Positions 36,873 to 46,261 of a stretch of DNA of 64,000 nt are shown piece by piece. The stretch comes from Leptospira sp. Its GTDB lineage: Bacteria; Spirochaetota; Leptospiria; Leptospirales; Leptospiraceae. A program made the translations under genes and the position numbers. The notes beneath the pieces are model-generated. The model did no database searches. It saw nothing but the letters and a program-made list of their open reading frames with translations, and had not been told where the DNA came from. Location: NCBI GenBank assembly GCA_016742255.1, contig JACVCB010000004.1, forward strand, positions 1 through 64,000, read 5' to 3'. Positions within the stretch are counted from its first letter, which is position 1. Each line of letters begins with the position of its first letter.

Positions 36873-36873
36873 G

Positions 36874-37464
36874 ATGAATCTAGTTCTCAATTTGATGATA
36901 ACTCTTGTTTTGCTCTCGGGTTGTCGCCCGAGAGAAATCACAAAAGAAGAAATCACTTCAATACGTGATCAAAACAAAAATTCACTCATACCTTTTGCCG
37001 AATCAATATTACCCAATATACTTGGTACTGAATTTAAAAACATTGAATCAATGCTCAATAAAGACAAACAGAACGAAGTTCATGTCACATATGGAAGTAA
37101 CAGTGCGTTAACATTCAATGATCCTTCTGAGTACCGCAAGGTGATGACCGAATACCATAGTTTGGTTTTACTACGCATAGGATATGTTTTGAACCTCCAC
37201 CATTTTGATTTATTGTCACTTAGCCTTTCCAAACCTTTCTTCATCCAAGGTGAAAAAAATCCAGAAACAGAAATCCAAGAAGCTGAGATTTACCGAACAA
37301 CGATGAAACAAATGGAGATTACGAATTTTTTTGAGAACCATCCAAACTTCGATCCATTCAAAGCACCTATGATTGGAGAAAAAGAATGGGAAAAGCTAAC
37401 AGAAGAAGTACAGAAACTTTGGAAAGTAGAATTAGATGAAATCAGTCGTGTGAAGGTGGAATGA
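36874..37464 (+). CDS. Hypothetical lipoprotein
   Basis: The real start is ATG 36874, one base after the preceding stop. It gives a lipoprotein signal [17 protein letters not shown] with a canonical LSGC lipobox and Cys17. A frame extension back to 36832 overlaps the previous gene and would bury the signal. The mature part is about 180 aa, helical and charged, with no recognised domain. Its 3' end overlaps aat by 23 bases on the other strand. The function is unknown. Confidence 0.78.
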   Translation: MNLVLNLMITLVLLSGCRPREITKEEITSIRDQNKNSLIPFAESILPNILGTEFKNIESMLNKDKQNEVHVTYGSNSALTFNDPSEYRKVMTEYHSLVLLRIGYVLNLHHFDLLSLSLSKPFFIQGEKNPETEIQEAEIYRTTMKQMEITNFFENHPNFDPFKAPMIGEKEWEKLTEEVQKLWKVELDEISRVKVE

Positions 37465-38107
37465 CCCAAGGAACCATATCTTTGATAGAACGTTCCAATC
37501 GATCTAAATAAGATAGTTTTGGAATTTCATAAGCACCCAATTGCCAAGTCACATGGTTGAGCTGTTGGGTGTCAAATAACTCAAATTTTGATTCTTTCAG
37601 TTTTGCAAACAAATGAAAGAGCCCAATTTTTCCTGCATCTGATTCAAACGAAAACATACTTTCCCCTGCAAAAAACTTACCGATGGCAACACCATACACA
37701 CCACCCACTAAAACATTTTCCGCATTCCATACTTCCACTGAGTGCGCCCAACCTTTTTTGTGGAGTTCCAAATAACCATCGATAAAACCTGGAGTGATCC
37801 AAGTGTTATCCTTTTCCCGATAAGAACAAGCTTGCATGACGATCGGGAATGCTTCGTTAAAACTGATACGAAATTTTTTTTGTCTTACTTTGCGAAGAAC
37901 GGTTTTAGAAAAATGAACTCGATGAATGTCAAAAATGGCACGAGGATCCAAACAATACCAACGAATTGGATCCTCAGACCAAGGGAAAATGCCATGTGTA
38001 TATGCATATAACAGCCGATCAACGGAGAAATCACCGCCGACTGCAACCAAATCTTCCCTCCATTGCCGAGGGTTTTTAAAAAATTGGTCAAAACTCCTTT
38101 TTGTCAA
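37442..38107 (-). CDS. aat: Leucyl/phenylalanyl-tRNA-protein transferase
   Basis: Aat adds Leu or Phe from aminoacyl-tRNA to proteins with N-terminal Arg or Lys, targeting them to ClpAP via ClpS. The family core is clear: [20 protein letters not shown] near the N-terminus, [28 protein letters not shown] and [19 protein letters not shown]. The length of 221 aa is usual. Translation overlaps the upstream gene by 4 bases (ATGA). No clpS or clpA lies in the window. Confidence 0.96.
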   Translation of the reverse strand: MTKRSFDQFFKNPRQWREDLVAVGGDFSVDRLLYAYTHGIFPWSEDPIRWYCLDPRAIFDIHRVHFSKTVLRKVRQKKFRISFNEAFPIVMQACSYREKDNTWITPGFIDGYLELHKKGWAHSVEVWNAENVLVGGVYGVAIGKFFAGESMFSFESDAGKIGLFHLFAKLKESKFELFDTQQLNHVTWQLGAYEIPKLSYLDRLERSIKDMVPWVIPPSHD

Positions 38108-38841
38108 GGTTCCAATACATCCTTTGGATAATCATAAACAATTTTCACTTTCAAACTTTTCCCATTTTCATCATTGATATTGGAAAGACCTTCGAATTGT
38201 AAAATACGACGAGTTTGTACATCATACACCAAAAGAAATGGTTTCACAACTTGTTTCAAAAGAAAGTTATCAATTTCTAATCTGAGGTAAAGGGCAGGTC
38301 TTCCTTTCCACTCACCATCCTTGATTTTTAAAACCGCAAATTTATAATCATCAAGTTGTACTGGAGCGATGAAGTGGAAAGACATTCTCTCTCCTCTAGA
38401 CAATGGTTCCCAATTGTTCCTTACAAAATAATCGAAACCTCCATCCATCACAGCGGGAGATTTTGGAGTATATGTTTTTTCAGAAAGAGGATCTTCTTTT
38501 TTCCGTTTAAAAAATAAACGAACCGATTTTCCTTTTACATCAGCTCCTTCCGTATAACCATCTCTATCATCAACTGTCTTAAAGGTTGGTACTTCCGAAT
38601 TTTGATCAAACTCAATGTGTTTGGAACCAAATACTTTTCCATTGGCATCTTTGTATTGGATTTCGGAGTGAGTGTGTTTTCCATTATTATAATATTCTTT
38701 ATGATTGTCCGAATAAATGTACTTTCCTGTGTTTAGGTCATATGCCTTACCAAAATATTGGTATTTAGGTTTTTCTGCCAAAAGAGGCAAAAAGGATGGA
38801 AAAACTATGGCGAAAATTAGGATTTTACGTATCATACTCAT
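38104..38841 (-). CDS. Hypothetical exported protein upstream of aat
   Basis: From ATG 38841 (or ATG 38835) the product has a signal peptide ([20 protein letters not shown]) and a mature part of about 225 aa rich in Lys, Asp and Tyr. Early residues resemble an antitoxin-like or MORN-like repeat ([20 protein letters not shown]). I recognise no family. An extended frame to 38874 would overlap the divergent DUF1577-like gene. Only 6 bases separate the two divergent starts, so one or both mRNAs may be leaderless or start inside the neighbour. Confidence 0.72.
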   Translation of the reverse strand: MSMIRKILIFAIVFPSFLPLLAEKPKYQYFGKAYDLNTGKYIYSDNHKEYYNNGKHTHSEIQYKDANGKVFGSKHIEFDQNSEVPTFKTVDDRDGYTEGADVKGKSVRLFFKRKKEDPLSEKTYTPKSPAVMDGGFDYFVRNNWEPLSRGERMSFHFIAPVQLDDYKFAVLKIKDGEWKGRPALYLRLEIDNFLLKQVVKPFLLVYDVQTRRILQFEGLSNINDENGKSLKVKIVYDYPKDVLEP

Positions 38842-38847
38842 TAGACC

Positions 38848-40020
38848 ATGAAAAAATACAGACTGACTGACCAAAGGACACTTTTAGGGATTGTTTCCAA
38901 ACTGACAACTACGGTTCTACAAGACCGTGACACCAATCAAAAATTCACACTTACCAATCCAGTCGCAGTCAATGATATCTTAAAATCTGTGCACATCACA
39001 ATCGAAACAACGGAACCCATGGTTTCAAAACCGAAATCCTTGGTTTGTGTCCTAAAAGAAAATCGTGTGGAACTTAGAGTCAAACCTGTGAATCCGTACC
39101 AAGACGATTTGTTACAAGTATACGAAATTTTAATCGAACCTTTAGAACGTTCCGCAAAACGAGCAGCGATCGAAGACATTTCCGCTTATGATTTAAAGAT
39201 GGCTCAAACTGCGGATTTAGGCACAGTGATTTCCATTTACGGAAAAACATCTATCATCAACCAAACATTAAATCAGTGGCAAATCCACCTAGAACAAGTG
39301 CTAACGAATTTTGGTTACTTTATCAAAAAAGTCCAAATCGGTTTTTATTATGCAGCTGACACACAGTTAATGGAAGCCCTAGCTACATCGAAAGCTCCGT
39401 ATTATGTCCGTGATGCGAATCGTAGGATTTTTTATACCGATCGCGGATTTTATAGTCCTAAAAAATTGAGTGAAATGTACGTCCGTTCCTATTTGGATTC
39501 GTTATTACTCAGCAATACAAAATCTACATTAATTTTTCCATTTTTTGCCAATGGAAAGGTACTCTTAGGTTACTTCGAAATCATCAGCAATTTACCTGAT
39601 TTAGGTAATCCGGTTTTACAATCTAATATCGAAGGTCCCGAAGGTATTGGCCCTTTACTTAGCTTTTTAGACCAAAAAGCAGAAGAATTTGTTTTCCAAC
39701 TTGAATTTGCTTATGCAAAAGATTGGGAAACAATCATTCGCACAACACCCGTTAGAGACATTAGCCAAGATGGACGTGGAATTGGAATGACACTTCCGAA
39801 AGGAACAAATATCGATGGAAGACCCATAGGTTCACCAGTTTCCTTTCAATTAAAAATCAACTCATCTCCTTACACATTTTTTGGAAGTTTGCGAAGTCTA
39901 AAAAAAGGAGACAACGATACTACGAATATTGGATTACAAATTTTCCAATGTGACAAATCAGAAGGTATGTCACTTCTTAGTACATACGCATCAAATTTAA
40001 TTGGAGAAGCTGTTTCATGA
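38848..40020 (+). CDS. DUF1577-like protein (PilZ-related, Leptospira type)
   Basis: A 390-aa soluble protein. The N-terminal third is beta-rich (FTLTNPVAVNDILKSVHITIET), the middle is mixed, and the C-terminal part (about 325-380) has a PilZ-like strand order ending in IGLQIFQ. It lacks the RxxxR and D/NxSxxG motifs of a c-di-GMP-binding PilZ domain. The overall plan matches the second such protein at 54562. I assign it to the Leptospira DUF1577 group by resemblance and context; no search was possible. It is followed by a membrane-protein gene with a 4-base overlap. Confidence 0.65.
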   Translation: MKKYRLTDQRTLLGIVSKLTTTVLQDRDTNQKFTLTNPVAVNDILKSVHITIETTEPMVSKPKSLVCVLKENRVELRVKPVNPYQDDLLQVYEILIEPLERSAKRAAIEDISAYDLKMAQTADLGTVISIYGKTSIINQTLNQWQIHLEQVLTNFGYFIKKVQIGFYYAADTQLMEALATSKAPYYVRDANRRIFYTDRGFYSPKKLSEMYVRSYLDSLLLSNTKSTLIFPFFANGKVLLGYFEIISNLPDLGNPVLQSNIEGPEGIGPLLSFLDQKAEEFVFQLEFAYAKDWETIIRTTPVRDISQDGRGIGMTLPKGTNIDGRPIGSPVSFQLKINSSPYTFFGSLRSLKKGDNDTTNIGLQIFQCDKSEGMSLLSTYASNLIGEAVS

Positions 40021-40391
40021 CACCTGAACAGTTTGAAACAATCGTTACACTATTAAGAGAGATACAAAACCAAGGTGGTTCCGATCCTTACCGTTTGGCT
40101 TTGTATTTAGTCCCTCACATTGGCATCATTTTTGGGACCACATTTTTGTTTTTTTTGTTCCAATGGTGGCATAAACAGAAAATGGCATTAATCCAATCAG
40201 GACAGTACAAACCGTGGAGTTTTGACATCAGATTGTATTCATTTTTACTAGGTCTTTTGTTGACATTCACTGGATTTACGTTATCGTTTGTATTTATACT
40301 CGTCTTAGGTCGTTCTATGGCGATGTTAGGAGGGTTAATCCCATTCGCAATTGGACTCGGTCTCTTGACCTTTTACAAACTGAGCCGTTAA
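40017..40391 (+). CDS. Hypothetical small membrane protein
   Basis: A 124-aa protein with three hydrophobic segments (about residues 30-50, 73-95 and 98-118) and a polar N-terminus. It overlaps the DUF1577-like gene by 4 bases. Its last 49 bases overlap, in another frame, the probable upstream extension of the sigma-factor gene and contain an AGGAGG that could serve that gene. No family is recognised. Confidence 0.72.
   Translation: MTPEQFETIVTLLREIQNQGGSDPYRLALYLVPHIGIIFGTTFLFFLFQWWHKQKMALIQSGQYKPWSFDIRLYSFLLGLLLTFTGFTLSFVFILVLGRSMAMLGGLIPFAIGLGLLTFYKLSR
40328..40345 (+). promoter_or_regulatory. Strong Shine-Dalgarno with ATT start candidate for the sigma factor
   Basis: AGGAGG at 40328-40333, nine bases before an in-frame ATT (40343-40345), sits inside the end of the membrane-protein gene. 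It is the only good ribosome site in the sigma-factor frame upstream of ATG 40478, and that frame has no ATG, GTG or TTG from the stop at 40223-40225 to 40478. Confidence 0.45.
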
Positions 40392-40960
40392 CAGAGACCA
40401 AACGGAAATGTAACGACGAAGACTGGAATTCCATCCAGCTCGTTTTACGTGGAGATGTTTCTCAATTTGAAGTACTGATGAAACGTTACCAAGGGATGGT
40501 ATTTTCCCAAGCAAGCAAAGCTTTTTTATCGGAAGAAGAAGCAGAAGATTTTACCCAAGAAGTTTTTCTCAAAGCCTATGAATCCTTAAGCCAATTCCGT
40601 GGAGAAGCTCAATTTTCTACATGGTTATTTCAAATTGCGAAATTTCGCTTAACAAAAGTTAATAAAAAGAAATCTCATCTCATCACAGATTGGACAGAAG
40701 AAGTTTCGAGTCTTGCAGACAAATCAAAACCTTCTGTTGCCGAAATTTTGGACAAAGAAGAAACTCATCATACATTACATTCCCTCATTGCAAAACTCCC
40801 AAAATCATACCAACTGCCGATCCATTTGCATTATTTTGAAAACAAACCTTTAAAGGAAATTGCTAACGATCTCAATATCAAACTGAATACAATTAAAAGC
40901 CATATCTCGCGGGGTAAGGAACTTTTAAGGAAATGGTGGTCTCATGAAATCGAAGGATAA
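40343..40960 (+). CDS. ECF-type RNA polymerase sigma factor, probable ATT start
   Basis: The frame holds sigma region 2 (QEVFLKAYESL, FRGEAQFSTWLFQIAKF) and region 4 (LPKSYQLPIHLHYFENKPLKEIANDLN, IKSHISRGKELL). The first ATG is 40478, but the preceding codons read LVLRGDVSQFEVLMKRY, clearly the usual start of region 2.1, so translation must begin further upstream. From ATT 40343 it would be 205 aa; from 40478, 160 aa. Other non-standard starts (CTG 40475, ATC 40433) are possible. A frameshift from the preceding gene is also conceivable. It is followed by a 17-base overlap with a membrane protein that may be its anti-sigma factor. Confidence 0.75.
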   Translation: MRNWTRSLDLLQTEPLTETKRKCNDEDWNSIQLVLRGDVSQFEVLMKRYQGMVFSQASKAFLSEEEAEDFTQEVFLKAYESLSQFRGEAQFSTWLFQIAKFRLTKVNKKKSHLITDWTEEVSSLADKSKPSVAEILDKEETHHTLHSLIAKLPKSYQLPIHLHYFENKPLKEIANDLNIKLNTIKSHISRGKELLRKWWSHEIEG

Positions 40961-41300
40961 AAAGATTATTTTTCCTGACGAAATTTTCTCTGAGCCAGAT
41001 CCATTTCTAAAACACATGGAAGTTCAGTCCATCATTAGGGTCAGAGTGTTAAGCCAAATTTTGCCTCTTAAGTTTTTATTCTCTTCTCTCTTTGTTTCCT
41101 TTTTATTATTACTCATTCCCTTTGGAACGATGCTTTTTTCCATCCAACAAGATGAAAGTTCCATTTATTTACTCCCTCTCCTCATCAGCTCAAGTTTGTT
41201 TTTTTGTTTTTATTCCTTAGTGCTTGGCTTTTTACTCCTCAACACAAGAATTCCTTTTCTGAATGCATGGAAAGAGAAACTTGGATTTGAAGAGGTTTAA
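40944..41300 (+). CDS. Hypothetical two-helix membrane protein, possible anti-sigma factor
   Basis: A 118-aa protein with an N-terminal polar region (about 1-40) and two hydrophobic segments (about 43-65 and 72-98). The 17-base overlap with the ECF sigma gene indicates coupled translation, which is usual for anti-sigma factors that hold their sigma factor at the membrane. It has no zinc HxxxCxxC motif, so it is not of the ZAS type, and the anti-sigma role rests on context alone. Confidence 0.6.
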   Translation: MKSKDKKIIFPDEIFSEPDPFLKHMEVQSIIRVRVLSQILPLKFLFSSLFVSFLLLLIPFGTMLFSIQQDESSIYLLPLLISSSLFFCFYSLVLGFLLLNTRIPFLNAWKEKLGFEEV

Positions 41301-41306
41301 ACGTTT

Positions 41307-41687
41307 GTGAAAGGTCTTTTAATTTCCTTCTTATTTTTATTCGTATCCGCATTGTCTGCAGAACCACTCCCATCGGCAGAAGAATTTTTGAATATGGACC
41401 TAGACAAGTCGATCCGATTAGTGGAATCTCTTTCCAAAGAAGAGGCAAAGGTTCTAGTCTCCGAGCTACGGTTGGAAGTGAAAAAATCCTACCCGAAGGC
41501 AGATCATTTTTACTTTCTCATTTCGCATTTAGAAGAAATCCAAGCGATCGAAAAAGAACAAGCACGACTTAAATCATTACTCTGGGTGTACGTACTGGCT
41601 TTCTTTTTGTTCACTGGATTTTTAGGGTTGATCCTACTCCGCCAACGAAAAGCAATCCGAGACATCAATCAAATGCTTGGCAAATGA
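41307..41687 (+). CDS. Hypothetical membrane protein with signal peptide
   Basis: A 126-aa protein starting at GTG 41307, 6 bases after the previous gene. It has a signal peptide (MKGLLISFLFLFVSALSA) and a helical periplasmic region rich in Glu and Lys. One membrane segment (about 95-114, VYVLAFFLFTGFLGLILL) precedes a short basic tail. It may sense or regulate within the sigma or two-component module, but no family is recognised. Confidence 0.65.
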   Translation: MKGLLISFLFLFVSALSAEPLPSAEEFLNMDLDKSIRLVESLSKEEAKVLVSELRLEVKKSYPKADHFYFLISHLEEIQAIEKEQARLKSLLWVYVLAFFLFTGFLGLILLRQRKAIRDINQMLGK

Positions 41688-41758
41688 TCAGGAATCGATT
41701 TTTTGTCATCATTTTGTATTCTTTTTGTAATGAATCCCTGTTATTTTAAAGGCAATTC

Positions 41759-42433
41759 ATGAAAATATTGATTGTAGATGACGAAGAAGACATTGCCGGT
41801 CTTATCCAATTTCATTTGGAAGAAGAAGGTTTCCAAACAGAAGTCTGCCATAATGGAATGGAAGTCCTCCCACGTTTAGAAAAAAATCTCCCTGATGGCA
41901 TTATCTTAGATTTAATGTTACCTGGTATTGGTGGTATGGATCTATGCAAAAGGATCAAAGAAAAGTACCCACAAATCCCGATCCTAATGGTCACTGCCAA
42001 AACAGGCGAAACCGATGTGGTACTCGGACTTGAGTTAGGTGCAGATGATTATATCCGTAAACCTTTTAATATCAGGGAACTTGTTGCACGAGTACGAACT
42101 GTTACAAGAAGGACAACAGATCCAAACCAAGAAGTACAGGGAACCATAACCACTGGAAAAATCCAAATCAATCCAACTGCTCACAAAGTTTTTGTTGAAG
42201 GAACTGAGATTGACCTAACATTAATTGAGTTTAAGTTATTACAGCTGTTTGCTGGAAATCCAGGAGTTGCCTTTTCCAGAGACAAACTTTTGGATCGAAT
42301 TTGGGGCAAAGACGTTTTTGTCACTGACCGTACTGTAGATGTGAATATCAAACGACTAAGAGATAAATTACTCTCCGAAAAAGAACGACTCGAAACGATC
42401 CGCGGAGTCGGTTATCGATTCCGAGATGCGTAG
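41759..42433 (+). CDS. OmpR/PhoB-family response regulator
   Basis: A receiver domain (residues 1-115, acidic pair in VDDEED, Asp51 as phospho-acceptor, Lys in YIRKPF) followed by a winged-helix DNA-binding domain (about 130-222) with the family end sequence TVDVNIKRLRDKL and GVGYRF. It would bind DNA as a dimer when phosphorylated by the sensor kinase whose gene overlaps its end by 8 bases. The stimulus and targets are unknown. The Pho-like layout suggests phosphate response as one option. Confidence 0.93.
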   Translation: MKILIVDDEEDIAGLIQFHLEEEGFQTEVCHNGMEVLPRLEKNLPDGIILDLMLPGIGGMDLCKRIKEKYPQIPILMVTAKTGETDVVLGLELGADDYIRKPFNIRELVARVRTVTRRTTDPNQEVQGTITTGKIQINPTAHKVFVEGTEIDLTLIEFKLLQLFAGNPGVAFSRDKLLDRIWGKDVFVTDRTVDVNIKRLRDKLLSEKERLETIRGVGYRFRDA

Positions 42434-43790
42434 TTTTTTTTCAACACTTCTCCTTCTCAATTGGGGTCTCTTACTTGTACTATTGACCCTAGCATTGGGT
42501 GTATTTTATATTTATGATTTAGTTGTTCCAGCCGTAAGACCACTTATTCTTTTTGGTTTTGTACTCATTGCCATATTTGGGACATTTTATATTTCAACAA
42601 ACATTGCAATGCGAATCACAGATCCTCTTGCAACGGTTGAGAAAAAAACAAAAGAAATCAATGCGGGTGATTTTGGTGTTGAATTGTCATCACCTGACAT
42701 TCGTGAATTGGCAACACTTGCATCATCTATCAATGAAATGGCAAGGCGACTTAAAGTTCAATTTTTAGATCTTACCGTTGAAAAGGAAAAATTTAATTAC
42801 CTACTTCAAAATTTAAAAGAGGGTGTTTTTGCAATTGATAGAAATCATAAATTTCTATTTTTGAATCGAAATATTGCCGAAACCTTAATTGAAAAAAATT
42901 CACAATTCAAAGAATTTGTACCTTCAATTAAAAACAAAGAACTACTCAGTTTTATCACCGACAAAATCAAATCTGGAAAAGAAGGAAAAACAGAATTCCA
43001 GGATGGAATTCATTTTTATACAGCAAGAATTTATCCAATTAAATCAGATGCGATGGTTCAATTATATATTGGAGTGATTTCTGATATAACAGAAGACAGA
43101 CAAAACCAGTTGATAAGAGAACAATTCTTCCAAAACGCATCCCATGAATTAAAAACCCCAATTACATCTATTAAAGGTTATGCGGAGACTTTAGAATATA
43201 AACTAAAACTACCACCTGATTCAAATGAACGAAAATTTTTGGATGCCATTCTTCGTAACACAGATCGGCTCATACGCATTGTAGAAGATATGTTAACGGT
43301 TTCAAGATTAGAAAACCACAAAACAGTTTTAAATCTGACTGATGTTTCCATTTTAGAATTGGTCAAAAATGTTTCAGAATCTCTTGGTGTGATTTATTCT
43401 CAGAAAAAACAAAACCTGGTTCTCGACATTCCATTTGACCTAAAGGTTCGAGCGGATCGATTGTTATTGGAAGATTTACTCGTAAATTTGATATCAAACG
43501 CTTCTGCTTATAGTCCAGAAGGTTCCAGTGTCATTGTCAAAGCATCCACCACAGAGGAACAAAATTTGATCCAAGTCATCGACCAAGGCATTGGCATTTC
43601 TTCTGAAGATGCAGAAAGGATCTTTGAACGTTTTTTCAGAGTAGATACCAACCGATCGAGAAAAGAGGGTGGGACTGGGCTTGGGCTTTCCATTGTAAAA
43701 CACATTGCAAGGTTACATTCTGGTGAGGTTTCTGTTTCTCCCAATCCGAAAGGTGGCTCCATTTTCTCCTTTGTTTTTCCTAAAAAATAG
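42426..43790 (+). CDS. Sensor histidine kinase (HAMP-PAS-HisKA-HATPase)
   Basis: A 454-aa membrane kinase. There are two membrane segments (about residues 5-28 and 36-58), a HAMP-like region (60-110) and a PAS-like domain (115-210). The phospho-acceptor is His240 in NASHELKTPITSIKGYAE, and the ATPase domain has NLISNASAYSP, DQGIGIS and GGTGLGLSIVKHIA. There is almost no periplasmic loop, so it may respond to a membrane or internal signal, as PhoR does. It overlaps the response regulator gene by 8 bases. Confidence 0.93.
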   Translation: MRSFFSTLLLLNWGLLLVLLTLALGVFYIYDLVVPAVRPLILFGFVLIAIFGTFYISTNIAMRITDPLATVEKKTKEINAGDFGVELSSPDIRELATLASSINEMARRLKVQFLDLTVEKEKFNYLLQNLKEGVFAIDRNHKFLFLNRNIAETLIEKNSQFKEFVPSIKNKELLSFITDKIKSGKEGKTEFQDGIHFYTARIYPIKSDAMVQLYIGVISDITEDRQNQLIREQFFQNASHELKTPITSIKGYAETLEYKLKLPPDSNERKFLDAILRNTDRLIRIVEDMLTVSRLENHKTVLNLTDVSILELVKNVSESLGVIYSQKKQNLVLDIPFDLKVRADRLLLEDLLVNLISNASAYSPEGSSVIVKASTTEEQNLIQVIDQGIGISSEDAERIFERFFRVDTNRSRKEGGTGLGLSIVKHIARLHSGEVSVSPNPKGGSIFSFVFPKK

Positions 43791-43809
43791 ATTCTCGTAA
43801 GAGAAGTCC

Positions 43810-43832
43810 CCGGATAGAATATTGGTATCCGG
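43810..43832 (+). promoter_or_regulatory. Hairpin in the argJ leader
   Basis: CCGGATA (43810-43816) pairs with TATCCGG (43826-43832) around 9 bases, just before the argJ start at 43842. The 3' arm overlaps the only purine-rich ribosome-site candidate (GGTAGG at 43831-43836). Confidence 0.45.
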
Positions 43833-43841
43833 TAGGTAATT

Positions 43842-44996
43842 ATGAAGTATCCTTTGGGATTTTACTCCTTTGGCAAAAATATTGGAATCAAAGATACAAG
43901 TTTAGATTTTGCTGTGATTTATTCTGAAGTTCGTTGCCATGCGGCAGCGGTATTCACAAGGAATAATTTTCCTGGAGCTCCCATTTATGTTGGCCGTGAT
44001 CATATCAAAGATGGTTACTTACAAGCCATTGTCATCAATTCCAAAAATTCCAATGTCGCAACTGGAGAAAAAGGGATAAAGGATTCGTATCAAATTTGTG
44101 AAACCTTAGCCAAATCATTAGGGATAACCAAAGAAGATATTTTACCATCTTCCACGGGAGTGATTGGTGTTCCTCTACCCATCGAAAAAATCTTAACCGC
44201 TTGCACAACTGCCAAAGAAAACTTAAAACCTGGAAATTTAGATGAAGTAGCTGAAGCAATAATGACAACAGATACCAAGAAAAAAATATCCTACCGAACA
44301 TATTCGCATAACGGAAATGAGGGTGTGATGTACGGAATTGCAAAAGGTGCCGGTATGATCGAACCAAACATGGCGACGATGTTATCCTATATCCTTTGTG
44401 ATTTTTTACCTGAATCAAAAGATTTAAATGGAATTTTAAAACGTGTTGTGGACCAAACTTACAATTGTATCACAATTGATTCTGATACATCCACAAGTGA
44501 TACCGTTGTATTGATGTGTTCTGGTAAACTAGGAAACATCCCAGATCAGGATTTTGAATCTATGTTAAAAGACATAGCAACAGAACTTTCCAAAAAAATT
44601 GCTAGAGATGGTGAAGGTGCGAGTAAATTAATAGAACTGACTGTTAAAAATGGAAGAGATGATCTCCAAGTAACAAAAATTGGAAAATCAATTTTAAACT
44701 CACCTCTCGTCAAAACCGCCATATATGGTGGGGATCCAAACTGGGGACGTTTCATCATGGCCATTGGTAAAGTTTTTGACGAACCAATTCCATATGATCA
44801 CTTAGAAATCCAATTGGGTGGGATTTCCGTAAAAGGTGCAAACAAAGAGACCAAATCAAAGTTAGCCGAGTATTTAAAATCGAATGAAGAAATTTTCATT
44901 ACGGTTGATCTCAATACAGGTAACTTTCAAAAAACTTTTTGGAGTTGCGACTTTACTGAAGGATACATCCAAGAAAATGCCTATTACACAACATGA
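43842..44996 (+). CDS. argJ: Bifunctional ornithine/glutamate N-acetyltransferase
   Basis: ArgJ recycles the acetyl group between N-acetylornithine and glutamate in arginine synthesis. The 384-aa chain has the self-cleavage site MIEPNMATML, with Thr179 as the new N-terminal nucleophile, and the conserved STGVIGVPLP and YGGDPNWGRF segments. Cleavage should give alpha and beta chains. Whether it is bifunctional or acts only on ornithine cannot be read here. A hairpin lies over its ribosome site. The next gene overlaps by 4 bases. Confidence 0.96.
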   Translation: MKYPLGFYSFGKNIGIKDTSLDFAVIYSEVRCHAAAVFTRNNFPGAPIYVGRDHIKDGYLQAIVINSKNSNVATGEKGIKDSYQICETLAKSLGITKEDILPSSTGVIGVPLPIEKILTACTTAKENLKPGNLDEVAEAIMTTDTKKKISYRTYSHNGNEGVMYGIAKGAGMIEPNMATMLSYILCDFLPESKDLNGILKRVVDQTYNCITIDSDTSTSDTVVLMCSGKLGNIPDQDFESMLKDIATELSKKIARDGEGASKLIELTVKNGRDDLQVTKIGKSILNSPLVKTAIYGGDPNWGRFIMAIGKVFDEPIPYDHLEIQLGGISVKGANKETKSKLAEYLKSNEEIFITVDLNTGNFQKTFWSCDFTEGYIQENAYYTT

Positions 44997-46261
44997 GTTT
45001 AGCTAAGTTAAAAAATTCATTGAAATTTTTTTTACCGTCAAGTTACCAATTAAAACTTTCGGTTACAAACTTATTCACTCGTACTGTTTTCATTTTATTA
45101 GTTTATGTTTCGTATTTTATTATTTTAGTACAAATACCTGAATCCATGTCTTATCGATTAGAATTAGCACTGCTATTGACAAGCGCTTTTGCTCTCATTT
45201 TATATCTGCCTTTAATTGAACGATTAGCAAGGTATATGCGAACAAAGTTTTTGTCTGAATATTTGACAGAAGACGCAGAGTCATATCGCCAAGCTATCAA
45301 ACGATTTAATTTCGATGCATTGATCAAAAATGTTTTTCCCGATATGGTGAAAATTACAGGCAGTCAATCGGGTACGATGGCGGTTTTGACCCAAAATGGA
45401 ACTTTTGCCTTTCACTCGTATTTTCGCGGAAGGCAAAAAAAATTAAGCCCCACAAAAGACATTTTAGTAAAAGCGAGTTTTCAATCGTTTTTATTAGCGA
45501 ATCGTAATGGGGCATCGGTCGCCAATACATTCTCAAATGAAAACATTAACAATGACTTCATGGAACTACATGCCAATTATATTTATCCCTTTATCTTTCG
45601 AGAAAAATTATTTGGATTCATTGCAGTATCTAATATTCCCAATTCGGACGCAAGCCACAGTTTGTCGTTATTAGCTGGTCAATCTGCACTCACAATCCAT
45701 AATCATATCCTCTCTTATCACATCTCTGAAAATAAAAAATACCAAAAAGAAGCTGAGTATGCTGTACGTGTACAAAATTTATTAGAAACAGGAACAATTC
45801 CGAATATTCTTGGTTGGGAAATTACACCGTTCAAACGCACCAATCGAAACTTAATCGAATTTTTCCAAGTAGAAGATGGGAGTTGGTTTTTTGTCATATT
45901 AAATGCAGGAAAATCCTACCAACACATTGGTATTATTCTTTCTTATATTTTAGGAGTTGTATACTCACAATCCAGATTAAAATTATTGAAGGGTTTTTCT
46001 GATATTAAAACACTAATCCAGTCCACCTTTCAAAAGTTAGATTGGAAAGAAAATTACGAAATGATCATTGGTAAAATTGGTTATTCTGAACTTTATATTA
46101 TCCAAGAAGGAAAACAATTTAAGATTATTCGAAATTCTGAAGAAGTTGTGGCGAGTATGGGTTGGAAAAACATGATTAGCATGGACAAAGGTCCCATCAT
46201 TATACAACAACGCGGAGAACCTGTATTAAAGTTTAATTTTAAAGAGTTGGAAGTCCAATGA
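44993..46261 (+). CDS. Membrane GAF protein with degenerate SpoIIE/PP2C domain
   Basis: Two membrane segments (about residues 28-50 and 58-78) are followed by a GAF-like domain (about 105-235). A C-terminal region (from about 270) can be laid along the phosphatase domain of the next gene: GWEITPFKRTNRNLIEFFQV against the GISGDYLDIIPI block, and FFVILNAGKSYQHIG against LLGDVAGHGLG. The metal-binding Asp is replaced by Asn304 and the first acidic site is lost, so it should not be catalytic. The next gene overlaps by 4 bases, so the pair is probably made together, and a regulatory pseudo-phosphatase is likely. Confidence 0.72.
   Translation: MSLAKLKNSLKFFLPSSYQLKLSVTNLFTRTVFILLVYVSYFIILVQIPESMSYRLELALLLTSAFALILYLPLIERLARYMRTKFLSEYLTEDAESYRQAIKRFNFDALIKNVFPDMVKITGSQSGTMAVLTQNGTFAFHSYFRGRQKKLSPTKDILVKASFQSFLLANRNGASVANTFSNENINNDFMELHANYIYPFIFREKLFGFIAVSNIPNSDASHSLSLLAGQSALTIHNHILSYHISENKKYQKEAEYAVRVQNLLETGTIPNILGWEITPFKRTNRNLIEFFQVEDGSWFFVILNAGKSYQHIGIILSYILGVVYSQSRLKLLKGFSDIKTLIQSTFQKLDWKENYEMIIGKIGYSELYIIQEGKQFKIIRNSEEVVASMGWKNMISMDKGPIIIQQRGEPVLKFNFKELEVQ

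Noticed and set aside
36832..36873. N-terminal extension of the lipoprotein
   Set aside because: It overlaps the previous gene and would bury the lipobox signal that begins at 36874.
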